The notes beneath the pieces are model-generated. The model worked only from the letters and a program-made list of their open reading frames with translations. It had not been told where the DNA came from and ran no database searches. From Sulfurovum sp. (GTDB lineage Bacteria; Campylobacterota; Campylobacteria; Campylobacterales; Sulfurovaceae): 29,502 nucleotides of DNA. How positions within the stretch are numbered: the first letter of the stretch is position 1; every line of letters begins with the position of its first letter. Positions 14,868 through 23,821 of the stretch are shown here, piece by piece. The stretch spans positions 1-29,502 of the forward strand of contig JAGSGJ010000025.1 in the NCBI GenBank assembly GCA_023955225.1, given 5' to 3'. The translations under genes were made by a program, and so were the position numbers.

Positions 14868-15206
14868 ATGTCTATAAAAAATGTGCAGTCAGTGATAAAA
14901 TATACTGATATAAAAGATAAGATAGGCAACGGAAAGCCCCTCATACTCTCTTTTGGTATGTCTCACTGTTATAGCTGTTTGGCTATGTCTAAAGTTTTTG
15001 CTGAAGTGTTAGCAGTGCATCCGGAGTTTCAAATTTACTCCATAGACTCTCAAAAAGAACGTTTGGTAAGTCGTGATATCTATAAACTTAAAGAGATGCC
15101 TACTCAGATATTTTTCGATGCTTCTGGCGAAGAAGTGTTTCGTCATACTGGAGCGTATAAAAAAGCAGTGGTGGATATTATTTTGAAGAAATATGGATTT
15201 GAGTAG
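14868..15206 (+). CDS. thioredoxin-fold protein
   Basis: A 112-aa protein. After a short N-terminal helix, PLILSFGMSHCYSCLAMSK carries a CxxC active site (C34, C37). The cis-proline region follows as EMPTQIFFD (P78), and the end is DIILKKYGFE. This is the order of a thioredoxin fold. No signal peptide is visible, so it is probably a cytoplasmic thiol-disulfide exchanger or thioredoxin-like protein of the DUF255/SoxW-like type rather than canonical TrxA, which has CGPC. GGAGAG (14859-14864) precedes the start. Confidence 0.8.
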   Translation: MSIKNVQSVIKYTDIKDKIGNGKPLILSFGMSHCYSCLAMSKVFAEVLAVHPEFQIYSIDSQKERLVSRDIYKLKEMPTQIFFDASGEEVFRHTGAYKKAVVDIILKKYGFE

Positions 15207-15225
15207 GGCTTAACCAACTTTATGG

Positions 15226-15231
15226 TAAAAT
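15226..15231 (+). promoter_or_regulatory. probable -10 box for argG
   Basis: GGTAAAAT (TAAAAT 15226-15231) lies 32 nt before the argG start, the same spacing and context as for glyS. Confidence 0.45.
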
Positions 15232-15262
15232 CGCGGCATTATATAGAACTAAAGGCGTAGAC

Positions 15263-16627
15263 ATGGCAAAAAGAAAGATTAAAAAAGCGGTATTGGCTTA
15301 TTCTGGTGGGCTTGATACAAGTATTATTTTAAAATGGCTTCAAGATGAGTATGAGTGTGAAGTGGTTACTTTTACTGCTGACCTTGGTCAGGGCGAAGAG
15401 GTAGAACCTGCACGTCAGAAAGCACTTGATATGGGTATCAAACCTGAGAATGTTTTCATCTTGGATCTTAGAGAAGAGTTTGTAAAAGACTTTGTTTTCC
15501 CTATGTTTAGAGCCAATACCATCTATGAAGGTGAGTATCTTTTAGGAACATCTATTGCTAGACCGCTTATCTCTAAAAAACAGATAGAGATAGCACATAA
15601 AACAGGTGCTGACGCAGTAAGTCATGGGGCAACAGGTAAAGGGAATGATCAGGTACGTTTTGAACTTGGCTATCTTGCACTTGATCCGGATATCGCGGTT
15701 ATCGCTCCATGGAGAGAGTGGGATTTGAATTCACGTACTAAGCTCTTGCAATATGCAAAAGAGCATGGTATTGATATCGATGGAAAAGGTCAAGCAAAAC
15801 CGTACTCTATGGATGCAAACTTGCTTCACATCTCTTATGAGGGTGAACACTTGGAAAATCCATATGCCGAACCTGAAGAAGATATGTGGTTATGGTCTGT
15901 TAGCCCTGAAAAAGCACCAGATGAAGCAGAATATATTACTATCAGCTATAAAAATGGTGACCCTGTAGCGATCAATCGTGAAGAGATGAGCCCTGCAACT
16001 ATGCTTAAAACACTCAATGACTATGGTAATAAACACGGTATCGGTCGTATCGATATCGTAGAGAACCGTTATGTGGGTATGAAAGCACGTGGTTGTTATG
16101 AAACACCGGGTGGGACTATCATGCTTAAAGCACATAGAGCTATTGAATCTATCACACTGGACAGAGAAGAAGCACACATGAAAGATGAGCTTATGCCTAA
16201 GTATGCAAAGCTTATCTATAACGGTTTCTGGTGGTCTCCAGAGCGTAAGATGTTACAAGCGGCCATAGATGCAACGCAAGAACATGTACAAGGTGATGTA
16301 AAGTTAAAACTTTACAAAGGAAATATTACTGTAGTAGGTAGAAGATCTGATATCTCTCTTTACTCTGAAGAACACTCTACATTTGAAGAAGATGAAGTAT
16401 ATAACCAAAAAGATGCAGAAGGTTTCATTCGTCTGAATGCACTTAGATTCATTATTGAAGGTAAAAAACAGCCTGAACGTATTGCTTCACTTATAGACAA
16501 TGGTGAGGAAGAAGTAGAAGTATGTCGTATAGAAACAGGTTCATTTACTATCTGTCAACGGATTAAAAGATTTTTTGGGTTTGGTAAGAAAGAGACACCT
16601 AAAGAAGAGTATATTAAAAAGAACTAG
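15263..16627 (+). CDS. argG: argininosuccinate synthase with C-terminal extension
   Basis: This enzyme joins citrulline and aspartate with ATP in arginine synthesis. The ATP-binding AYSGGLDTSIILKWL, the GATGKGNDQVRFE motif, and SMDANLLHISYEGEHLENP with EEDMWLW are canonical. The usual family length is about 400 aa, and the conserved core ends near residue 398 (RLNALRFII). This protein runs to 454 aa, adding about 56 residues. The added tail has an acidic segment (DNGEEEVEV), then a basic/aromatic one (CQRIKRFFGFGKKE). The start at 15263 has AAAGG (15251-15255). Confidence 0.93.
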   Translation: MAKRKIKKAVLAYSGGLDTSIILKWLQDEYECEVVTFTADLGQGEEVEPARQKALDMGIKPENVFILDLREEFVKDFVFPMFRANTIYEGEYLLGTSIARPLISKKQIEIAHKTGADAVSHGATGKGNDQVRFELGYLALDPDIAVIAPWREWDLNSRTKLLQYAKEHGIDIDGKGQAKPYSMDANLLHISYEGEHLENPYAEPEEDMWLWSVSPEKAPDEAEYITISYKNGDPVAINREEMSPATMLKTLNDYGNKHGIGRIDIVENRYVGMKARGCYETPGGTIMLKAHRAIESITLDREEAHMKDELMPKYAKLIYNGFWWSPERKMLQAAIDATQEHVQGDVKLKLYKGNITVVGRRSDISLYSEEHSTFEEDEVYNQKDAEGFIRLNALRFIIEGKKQPERIASLIDNGEEEVEVCRIETGSFTICQRIKRFFGFGKKETPKEEYIKKN

Positions 16628-16655
16628 TCATTTTGACTAGTTGAGTTTTATTTTA
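16622..16655 (+). terminator. terminator of argG
   Basis: AACTAGTC (16622-16629) pairs perfectly with GACTAGTT (16635-16642) across ATTTT, followed by GAGTTTTATTTT. The argG stop codon lies within the left arm. It separates argG from the convergent membrane-protein gene. Confidence 0.7.
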
Positions 16656-17163
16656 ATAATGCCTCCATCTCCTTCAAAACTTTTGAAGGAGTAAACTTCA
16701 GCAACTTCTCTTTATAAAACAGATAGGGTATAAACTCCAATAAGATATAGAGCATTCCCATCAATGGATAAAAAGCAAAGTATTCCATCTTAAACATTTT
16801 AAAATCGTAACGAGAGACAAACCACTCTTTGGCACTTTGGCTCCCATTATAAAACAAAAGTACTTCCATTGCGAAGATCGAACCCCACAAAAAATATGTT
16901 ATAGCCGTTACAAGTAAAGCACCTAGTACACCGTACATCGCGATCATTGCTGCAAGAAAGATACTAAGAAAGAGTGCAAAAGAGTGAAAACCCAGTGTCG
17001 CAAAGATAACGACCACTGAAAAGATAAAAAGAAGACTCCCCAAAAGTATAAAAAGTTCTAAGTAGCTTCTTTGTTCTGTAAATGAGGAACTAAAATAGGC
17101 AGCCAGTAAAGTGATGATAAAGATGGTGATCACAGTTAATACAAGAGAACGGTATTCACTCAC
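16648..17163 (-). CDS. multi-pass inner-membrane protein, unknown function
   Basis: A 171-aa hydrophobic protein with about four to five membrane helices: LVLTVITIFIITLLAAYF near the start, LFILLGSLLFIFSVVVIF, a long stretch around residues 65-105, and FYPLMGMLYILLEFIPYLFY near the end. A soluble loop with SQSAKEWFVSRYDFKMFKME comes before the last helix. GTG 17163 is the start, with AAGGAG 6-7 nt upstream on the minus strand. I recognise no family. It lies downstream of the M3 peptidase gene on the same strand with a gap of about 60 bp, possibly cotranscribed. Confidence 0.7.
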   Translation of the reverse strand: MSEYRSLVLTVITIFIITLLAAYFSSSFTEQRSYLELFILLGSLLFIFSVVVIFATLGFHSFALFLSIFLAAMIAMYGVLGALLVTAITYFLWGSIFAMEVLLFYNGSQSAKEWFVSRYDFKMFKMEYFAFYPLMGMLYILLEFIPYLFYKEKLLKFTPSKVLKEMEALLK

Positions 17164-17224
17164 GAAAGGCTCCTTTATATTTTGTCATTCTTTGGATACA
17201 TAGCCTAAGAATGATAGACCATCA

Positions 17225-19174
17225 TTATACTATTTCATATAGTTTTATTAGACTCTTAACATCTGCTTTTCTTCCAAGCCACTCTTGGTAGAGTTCAGAC
17301 ATCTCTAGCGCACCACCGCTTGCGAGTATATACTCTTTATAACCTTTTGCACGTTCTTTGTCAAATCCTGATTCATCATCCAAACAAGAGAAAAAAGCAT
17401 CTGCACTGAGCACTTCAGCCCATTTATAGCTGTAGTACCCTGCGGCATAGCCACCTGCAAATATATGTGCAAATCCATGTTGAAATTTGTTATAACTCGG
17501 TGGCGTGAGTAAAGAAGTTTTTTCTCTAATGCCATCAAGTAATGTTTGTACTTCCTCACCTTGGTAAAGGTCTTGATGTAGAACAAAATCAAACAAAGAA
17601 AATTCTACCTGACGCAATATGCCAAGGGCTGCTTGAAAGTTTTTGGTCTCTTTTATTTTTGCCATCAGATCATCTGAGATAGGCTCTCCTGTTTCATAAT
17701 GAAAACCAAAACGTTTTAAGATAGCTGCTTCATAAGCAAAGTTCTCTAAAAACTGTGAAGGAAACTCCACAACATCCCATGCCACACCGTTAATACCTGA
17801 GACCGAACGTTCTTTACATTTTCCAAAAAGGTGATGGATAGCATGTCCCATTTCATGAAAGAGTGTCACCACATCATCATGTCTAAGTAAAGAAGGTGTC
17901 TTTTGGGTTGTAGGTGAGAAATTACATACGATGAAGGCTGAAGCAAGGTGTGTTTCTCCTTTACTGTCCTCATAGTGTGTCTCCCAGTCATTCATCCATG
18001 CCCCTCCTCTTTTTTCCTTACGCGCTTCAAGGTCAAAGTAGATACGTCCAGAGAGTTTTCCTTCTTCAAAGATGTCAAAAGGTTTTACACATGCGTGCCA
18101 CGTCGGTACGTTTGCGGGCTTAAAGGTTACAGCAAAAAGTTCTGACACAATGTCTAATAGTCCCTGTAAAACCTTCTCTTGTACGAAGTAAGGTTTGGTC
18201 ATCGTATCATCAAAGTCAAACTTTTCTTTTTTAAGTTTTTCTGAATAGTAGCCTACATCATATCCTACTAGGTTTTCTATGCCATCTGTTTTATGTGCAA
18301 ATGCTTTAAGTTCAGCCAGTTCATTTTTGGCTTGAGGCAAGGCAGCATCAGCCAATTCATTTAAGAATGTGATGACATCATCTTCATGACTTGCATCACG
18401 TGTTTCTAGTGCATACTGGGCATAAGAACTAAAGCCGAGCAGTTGTGATTTTTCATATTTTAGTGCTAGGATTTGGTCTATGACTTCTGCATTTTCAGGC
18501 GCTCTGGTAGCATAGGCTTTGGAGAGTTCTTTTCTATACTCACGGTTAGGTCCGTAGGTCATGTAGGCCAGATAACTAGGAATTTGAAGTGTAAATTTAT
18601 AAACGGTCTTTCCATCGATCTCCTCTTTAGCTGCATCGATGTCAGACTGAGGCATACCCTCAACATCTTTTTCATCTTCGATGATGAGTTCATAGGCATT
18701 GGTCGCATCAAGAAGATTTTGTGAAAACTGGTTAGAAAGTTCAGAGAGTTTGAGGCTGATCTCTTCCATACGTTTTTTCTTATCTTCGGGGAGATTGACC
18801 CCGGAGAGTACAAAGCTTCTGACTTCATGTTCTAGAACTTTTTTCGCTTCTTTAGAATCTATTTTGATAGCCTCTATCTTCTTAAAAAGGGCTTCATTTT
18901 GTGCCATTTCAGAACTGAACTTAGAAAGTAGAGGGATAGACTCTTCATAGGCTTTTTGTGTCTCTTCTGAGTTCATGACAGAGTTAAGATGAGAAAGAGG
19001 TGTAAAGAAAAGTCCTAACTTTTCATCTAGATCCTGTAAGGGTTTGAGGATTTTTGCATAACTGGTCTCTTCATTGGTAGTGATGTCATTGATAATCTCT
19101 CTTTGTTCGTTTAAAAGGGTGTCTAGATCTTTGGGAAATTGTTCTAAGTTGTTTATTTTGAATTCTTGAAACAT
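17225..19174 (-). CDS. prlC: M3-family oligopeptidase (oligopeptidase A type)
   Basis: A 649-aa cytoplasmic zinc metallopeptidase that degrades short peptides, including signal-peptide fragments and products of ATP-dependent proteases. The metal motif HEMGH is at 440-444 (LFHEMGHAIHHLFG). The third ligand is the Glu at about 477 in FPSQFLENF. The C-terminal FAHIFAGGYAAGYYSYKWAEVLSADAF is a hallmark of the family. The length is slightly below E. coli PrlC but normal for this phylum. The likely minus-strand -10 TACAAT is at 19206-19211. The ribosome binding site is poor. Confidence 0.92.
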   Translation of the reverse strand: MFQEFKINNLEQFPKDLDTLLNEQREIINDITTNEETSYAKILKPLQDLDEKLGLFFTPLSHLNSVMNSEETQKAYEESIPLLSKFSSEMAQNEALFKKIEAIKIDSKEAKKVLEHEVRSFVLSGVNLPEDKKKRMEEISLKLSELSNQFSQNLLDATNAYELIIEDEKDVEGMPQSDIDAAKEEIDGKTVYKFTLQIPSYLAYMTYGPNREYRKELSKAYATRAPENAEVIDQILALKYEKSQLLGFSSYAQYALETRDASHEDDVITFLNELADAALPQAKNELAELKAFAHKTDGIENLVGYDVGYYSEKLKKEKFDFDDTMTKPYFVQEKVLQGLLDIVSELFAVTFKPANVPTWHACVKPFDIFEEGKLSGRIYFDLEARKEKRGGAWMNDWETHYEDSKGETHLASAFIVCNFSPTTQKTPSLLRHDDVVTLFHEMGHAIHHLFGKCKERSVSGINGVAWDVVEFPSQFLENFAYEAAILKRFGFHYETGEPISDDLMAKIKETKNFQAALGILRQVEFSLFDFVLHQDLYQGEEVQTLLDGIREKTSLLTPPSYNKFQHGFAHIFAGGYAAGYYSYKWAEVLSADAFFSCLDDESGFDKERAKGYKEYILASGGALEMSELYQEWLGRKADVKSLIKLYEIV

Positions 19175-19263
19175 AGTTTATTGGTCCATTATTTTATTTT
19201 TTTTGATTGTAGCATATTTTATAAAAGTAGCTATTAATTTTTACAGGATGATTTAAAATTGTG

Positions 19264-21753
19264 TTACTTTACTTTTTTGAATGGTTTAACCAAGAGTAAA
19301 AGTTTAGGTAAAAGTATGAGATTTGAAATCAGAGCAGCTATCATGACCAACATAGTCAGTAGACCAAAATAGATAGTGGGGATGAGATTAGATAAAGTTA
19401 AAATAGAAAAACCTATGACAACAGTAAGTGTGGTGTAATACAGAGCATTTCCAATACTGGTGTTTGTTCTATGCATAGTATAGTAGTAAAAATTATCCTT
19501 TGCAAATTCAACTTTAAATCGGTGAATATAATGAATAGTGTCATCGACTCCTATACCCATGGCAATGGCCGCAATGGTAATTGTCATAATATCAAGAGGA
19601 ATGTGTAACCAGCCCATAAAACCAAAGACCATACCTATGGGAATGACATTGACAGTTAAAGCAATAAGTGTAAGCTTTAATGATCTAAATAGGATAAAAA
19701 ACATGACAAAAATGATGAGGAGCACAAGACTGATCATCGTGATCTGTGAATTGAATAAGGATTGCAGCATATTGTTGTAAAGTACCATAAGATTTGACAG
19801 CTGTACAGTTCCGACATCAGGATCTATAATATGAGACAGGTCATCTGTGATCGTTTTTAGCAATGCATCCCTACGTAAGGCTGCATGGGAGTCTACGATA
19901 CGTGTAGAGAATCTTAGCTGGTTATGTTCAATATTGACATAAGGTAAAAGTATGATCTCTCTATATTTTTGAGGTAATTTTTGATAGATCAAAGCAAGGT
20001 CTATGCTGTCTAGATCTTTGTTTTGATTGAGTATCTTTCCTGTGTCGAGCAGAGTAGCGAAAGATTGTACCTCTCCTATCTGTGCTATGTATGTCAAATA
20101 GTCATGGACAGTGTTAATGAGCTGGATCTTTTCATCGGTAAACCAGTATAGGTCTTCGTTTTCTACAGTATTAAACTCATCTTCAAATGAATCTGCATCT
20201 TCTTGCATATCTTCTTCTGTTGTAATGATAGGTGATACTGTGCTATTTTCATCTGACAAAGTGAGTATAACATCTAAGGGGGTCGTACCTCCCAACTCCT
20301 GGTCTATGATCTTCATACCTTTATAGATGTCTGTATCTTTTTTAAAGTAGTTAATGAAACTGTTCTCCACAATGAGCTGTGAAGCTCCCGTAACACTAAA
20401 TACAATAACAAGAAAGGTGACGATGAAAATAACTTTTTTGTCATGTAATACGATCCAAGAAGTGAAAGAAGGCAAAGAAAATTTGATTTTTTTTCTCTTT
20501 ACAGGAGGTGTTTTCTTAAGCATCATAAGTACTGTAGGAAAGACAATAAATGAAATGATAAGTGAGAGTGTAATTCCCGCGCTCATCATCCAACCTAGAT
20601 TTATAACGGGATAAATATGAGAAAAAAGAAGCGAAGAAAATCCTGCGATAGTAGTCATAATGGCAAAGAAAGTAGGTGTTGCTTTGGTAAGCATAGTCAG
20701 TAAAATAAGTCTTTTGGATGACGCACGTGGATAGAGTGTCAATAGTTCTTCATATCTTACGATAAGATGTAAAACAATGGAAATCGTAATAATAAGCTGC
20801 AAGGCAATAAAGTTTGAAGAGATGACAGTGATCTCCCATCCAAAAAATCCTAAACTGCTTGTTATAGCAATGACGGATAGTGTACAGATAAAAATAGGCA
20901 GGATGATCCATCTTGGTTTTTTGAAGACAATACCTAGAACAAGAATAAGAAGGAGTATAAGAATACTTCCATAGATGATTAGATCATTTTTAACAAACTC
21001 AACAATATCGTTGGAGATCATTTGTACTCCACCTAAAAAAAATGTAGCATCGTCTTGATATTTTGAGATAAGTGAACGGATCTCTTTAATATTCTTATTG
21101 TCAAGAGTACGTTGTTCGTCTCTATGCTTTTTAAACGCTTTAGTGACATCATTAAGTGCCTGTTTTTCCTCTTTTGTAAGAGAATAGGTCTTTTGCTTAT
21201 CAAGTAAAAGATTTCTTTTCTCTAAAAGTGTGAAATATTCCGGATCCTGATACAAATGGATCAAAATAGAAGATATTGTAAAATCTTTATTGACAAGCCG
21301 GTCTTTATATAAAGGACTGGTTAAAAACTCTCGTTTAACCAGTGATAGATCGATATCAGTACTTTGAAGTGTTCTCGTTTCATTGATCAGATCATCCATG
21401 TCTCTTATCGGTGAAAAAAACAAAGGTACATTGATAAGTGAATCTACAGATTCAACACCTGGTAATTTTTCTAAATCATCACTGATACGTGTTAAGGTTT
21501 GTAGACTTTCTTTTGACAATAGACTATGTTTTGGTTTGTAAGCAAGAATAAGGACATCGTTTGTGTGGAATCGTTTTGTTACAGTTCTGGAGAATGCCAA
21601 GTCTTTATCATCATTCAAAAGAAGCGTTTCTGCAGAAGCGTCTATTTCTAGGTTTGCGATATTCGTACTAAAGATGAGTATGCTACTGATAAGTACAATA
21701 AAAACATATAAAGGATATTTCAATATCAGCTTTTGATAAAGTTTATGTAACAT
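19264..21753 (-). CDS. RND/MMPL-superfamily transporter of the mla operon
   Basis: An 829-aa polytopic protein with two similar halves. TM1 is about residues 15-33, then a periplasmic domain to about 255, and five helices in about 258-412. TM7 is about 440-460, then a second periplasmic domain to about 665, and five helices in about 670-820. The second half has GIGVDDTIHYIHRF (733-746), a conserved RND helix motif with paired Asp. The architecture matches HpnN-like and MMPL lipid exporters rather than tripartite drug pumps. Encoded after mlaA and mlaC, it probably moves phospholipids or similar lipids between inner membrane and MlaC. An acidic insertion with FEDEF (523-527) lies in the second periplasmic domain. 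Confidence 0.85.
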   Translation of the reverse strand: MLHKLYQKLILKYPLYVFIVLISSILIFSTNIANLEIDASAETLLLNDDKDLAFSRTVTKRFHTNDVLILAYKPKHSLLSKESLQTLTRISDDLEKLPGVESVDSLINVPLFFSPIRDMDDLINETRTLQSTDIDLSLVKREFLTSPLYKDRLVNKDFTISSILIHLYQDPEYFTLLEKRNLLLDKQKTYSLTKEEKQALNDVTKAFKKHRDEQRTLDNKNIKEIRSLISKYQDDATFFLGGVQMISNDIVEFVKNDLIIYGSILILLLILVLGIVFKKPRWIILPIFICTLSVIAITSSLGFFGWEITVISSNFIALQLIITISIVLHLIVRYEELLTLYPRASSKRLILLTMLTKATPTFFAIMTTIAGFSSLLFSHIYPVINLGWMMSAGITLSLIISFIVFPTVLMMLKKTPPVKRKKIKFSLPSFTSWIVLHDKKVIFIVTFLVIVFSVTGASQLIVENSFINYFKKDTDIYKGMKIIDQELGGTTPLDVILTLSDENSTVSPIITTEEDMQEDADSFEDEFNTVENEDLYWFTDEKIQLINTVHDYLTYIAQIGEVQSFATLLDTGKILNQNKDLDSIDLALIYQKLPQKYREIILLPYVNIEHNQLRFSTRIVDSHAALRRDALLKTITDDLSHIIDPDVGTVQLSNLMVLYNNMLQSLFNSQITMISLVLLIIFVMFFILFRSLKLTLIALTVNVIPIGMVFGFMGWLHIPLDIMTITIAAIAMGIGVDDTIHYIHRFKVEFAKDNFYYYTMHRTNTSIGNALYYTTLTVVIGFSILTLSNLIPTIYFGLLTMLVMIAALISNLILLPKLLLLVKPFKKVK

Positions 21754-21803
21754 AGGTCATCTTCTTATGATCATAATTTGAGGGTCTTTGTTTACAGAAT
21801 CAC

Positions 21804-22367
21804 TTAAAGTGATTTTATAAGCTGGTTGACCGACTTTGTTTTTAAAAACTCTGAAAACTGTTTTCTGTAGGTTTGAATAATACTCACACCTACTAACTCC
21901 ACATCATAAATATACCATTGATTACTCTGTTTTTTCTTATAAAATAGATAGATCACTTTATAAGTGTCGTCAAGACCTATAACCTGAGTTTCCAAAGTAA
22001 TTCGGTTAGATTTAACTTTTTTCAACTCTTTAATGATCACTTTTTCATTATTATAAAGTCTTAGCTTATCAAGATAAGAATGTTTTATTTTTCTCTCAAA
22101 AGCTTTAGAAAATTGTGTTTTTTCATTTTGGGTAAGAGATTTCCATCGCTTTCCCAAACTTATTTGTGACATAATGTTGTAGTCAAAAACCTCGTCTACA
22201 ATGCGAGCATTCTTTGTATCCTTCTGTGTGTGAGACAAAGTTTTGTCTTTTAATACATCTAAGACCTGTCTTACTTTAGTGTCCATTACTTTTTGAATAT
22301 TTTGCTCTTCTATCGCATAAAGAGATACGACAGACAGAAGCAATACTATAATCACTTTTTTTAACAT
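21804..22367 (-). CDS. mlaC: periplasmic phospholipid-binding protein MlaC
   Basis: A 187-aa Ttg2D/MlaC-family protein with a signal peptide (MLKKVIIVLLLSVVSLYA, cut near residue 18). The mature part has the family layout: VDEVFDYNIMSQISLGKRWKSLT, a helical middle, VIIKEL..., the WYIYDVELVGVSIIQTYRKQFSEFL block and a final helix. MlaC carries phospholipid across the periplasm between the outer-membrane MlaA complex and an inner-membrane partner. AAGGAG precedes its minus-strand start. It lies 19 bp after mlaA and 50 bp before the RND gene. Confidence 0.88.
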   Translation of the reverse strand: MLKKVIIVLLLSVVSLYAIEEQNIQKVMDTKVRQVLDVLKDKTLSHTQKDTKNARIVDEVFDYNIMSQISLGKRWKSLTQNEKTQFSKAFERKIKHSYLDKLRLYNNEKVIIKELKKVKSNRITLETQVIGLDDTYKVIYLFYKKKQSNQWYIYDVELVGVSIIQTYRKQFSEFLKTKSVNQLIKSL

Positions 22368-22386
22368 ATTTTTCTCCTTCTCTGAC

Positions 22387-23229
22387 TTATTCTGCTATGT
22401 CAGAATTTCGTTTTTGTTCGTACGTGTCTCTAAAGAATGGATATAGGTCTATAGCATCTTCTCTAAGATTTTCATATTCTCCTAAATGTAGAGAGGTTTT
22501 GTTGACAATCTGAATAGTATAAATACCAATAGATTGACCAAGGTTCTGAGGTATTTTATAGTTTTCTAACCCTCTTACATTAACAAGTGGAGAGAGATAA
22601 GCATCTGCTGTAATTCCCAGTACATCTCTTACATTTGATGGTCCCAAAAATGGTAATACAATATGGTAACCAGGACCTATGCCGTAATGACCCAATGTTT
22701 GGCCAAAATCTTCATTATGTGATGGTATCGGTATCGTCATATGATTTGTTGCAACATCTATAAGGCCAGCCAATCCTACAGTAGAATTAATAATAAATCT
22801 CTCGAGCTCATCTGAAGAGTTTTGAAATTTACCTTGCAAGAGGTTATTGGTAAAGCGAATAGGAAATTGTATGTTATCAATAGCATTGGATAGACCTAAA
22901 CGTAAAGGTTGAGGTATAACATATGCATAGGCTTCCGAAACAGGATTCAACGCATGGATGATAACTTTATCATTGAAAGAAGTCATCCATTTATTGTACC
23001 CAACTAATGGATCATCGATAGTATTTGTTTCCTGCTCTGAAAACTCATCTTCAAACTCTTCTATGTTATTTTCTTTTTTTGGGTCATCAAGGGTACCCTG
23101 TTGGAGAGTATCTATGGTAGTTGTTTCTGCTTTGACTTCTTGATGGTTTAATTCTACTGTAGCTTCTTTTGTTGCACATCCCTGGAGTATAAATAGAACA
23201 ACAGTAACTAAGACATACAAAAATTTCAT
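22387..23229 (-). CDS. mlaA: outer-membrane lipoprotein MlaA (VacJ)
   Basis: A 280-aa lipoprotein with a lipobox at ILQGC (Cys18), an acidic low-complexity linker (about 20-75, including FEDEF at 59-63), then the MlaA domain. The domain shows GYNKWMTSFNDKVIIHALNP, YVIPQPLRLGLSNAIDNIQFP, a GLIDVAT segment, EDFGQTLGHYGIGPGYHIVLPFLGPSNVRD and DAYLSPL. It forms a ring-like channel for misplaced outer-leaflet phospholipids. It is first in the mlaA-mlaC-RND operon. Its minus-strand start has AAGG 9 nt upstream. The promoter region is shared back to back with rplI. Confidence 0.93.
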   Translation of the reverse strand: MKFLYVLVTVVLFILQGCATKEATVELNHQEVKAETTTIDTLQQGTLDDPKKENNIEEFEDEFSEQETNTIDDPLVGYNKWMTSFNDKVIIHALNPVSEAYAYVIPQPLRLGLSNAIDNIQFPIRFTNNLLQGKFQNSSDELERFIINSTVGLAGLIDVATNHMTIPIPSHNEDFGQTLGHYGIGPGYHIVLPFLGPSNVRDVLGITADAYLSPLVNVRGLENYKIPQNLGQSIGIYTIQIVNKTSLHLGEYENLREDAIDLYPFFRDTYEQKRNSDIAE

Positions 23230-23256
23230 ACAAAATCCCTTCTTCCATATATTACT

Positions 23257-23262
23257 ATAATA
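23257..23262 (-). promoter_or_regulatory. possible -10 box for mlaA
   Basis: The minus strand reads TATTAT here, with a GATAAT nearby at 23265-23270; either could serve. The region is very AT-rich, so the exact box is uncertain. Confidence 0.3.
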
Positions 23263-23337
23263 CTATTATCACACTAAAGCTATACTTTAAAATATGTAAT
23301 GTATATGACTTTTAACAAATGCCTAGTAAAAGTTTGT

Positions 23338-23343
23338 TAAAAT
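23338..23343 (+). promoter_or_regulatory. probable -10 box for rplI-hslVU
   Basis: TTAAAAT, with TAAAAT at 23338-23343, lies 33 nt upstream of the rplI ATG and matches the spacing seen for glyS and argG. Confidence 0.45.
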
Positions 23344-23375
23344 GATATCTATAGATACTCCAACAAGGACAAAGA

Positions 23376-23819
23376 ATGAAAGTATTACTCATAAAAGATG
23401 TTAAAGCACTTGGTAAAGCCGGTGAAATCAAAGAAGTAAAAGATGGTTATGGACAAAACTTCCTGGTAGGGAAAGGTTTGGCAAAGTTAGCTACGCCTGA
23501 TGTTGTAGAAAACTGGAAAGCTGAGCAAGAAGAGATGGCAAGAAATCTTAGAGATGAGTTGGCTAGACTTGAAGCGGAGAAAATCACACTTGAAGCAGCA
23601 ACGATTAAAGTAGAAAAACCTCTGGCACCAGTGGGAATAAAAGGTTCTGTCGGTAATGCAGATATATCCCACGCTATAGAGGACCAACTGAATATAGAAC
23701 TTGACAAAAAACATATCAACCTTAAAAAAGCACTTAAGTCGACAGGTATACATGAAGTAGATGCTAAACTTGGACATGGTATACATGCGATGCTTAAAGT
23801 AGAAGTAGTGGGTGTATAG
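23376..23819 (+). CDS. rplI: 50S ribosomal protein L9
   Basis: A 147-aa L9 with the N-terminal rRNA-binding domain (MKVLLIKDVKALGKAGEIKEVKDGYGQNFLV), the long connecting helix (about 42-75) and a C-terminal domain with GSVGNADISHAIEDQL and HEVDAKLGHGIHAMLKVEV. AAGGA (23365-23369) precedes the ATG. It is the first gene of a rplI-hslV-hslU-era run; hslV begins two bases after its stop. Confidence 0.96.
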   Translation: MKVLLIKDVKALGKAGEIKEVKDGYGQNFLVGKGLAKLATPDVVENWKAEQEEMARNLRDELARLEAEKITLEAATIKVEKPLAPVGIKGSVGNADISHAIEDQLNIELDKKHINLKKALKSTGIHEVDAKLGHGIHAMLKVEVVGV

Positions 23820-23821
23820 TC

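Noticed and set aside
14756..14944. 62-aa hydrophobic minus-strand frame upstream of pdxJ
   Set aside because: It overlaps the thioredoxin-like gene and the divergent promoters. The hydrophobic look comes from AT-rich DNA.
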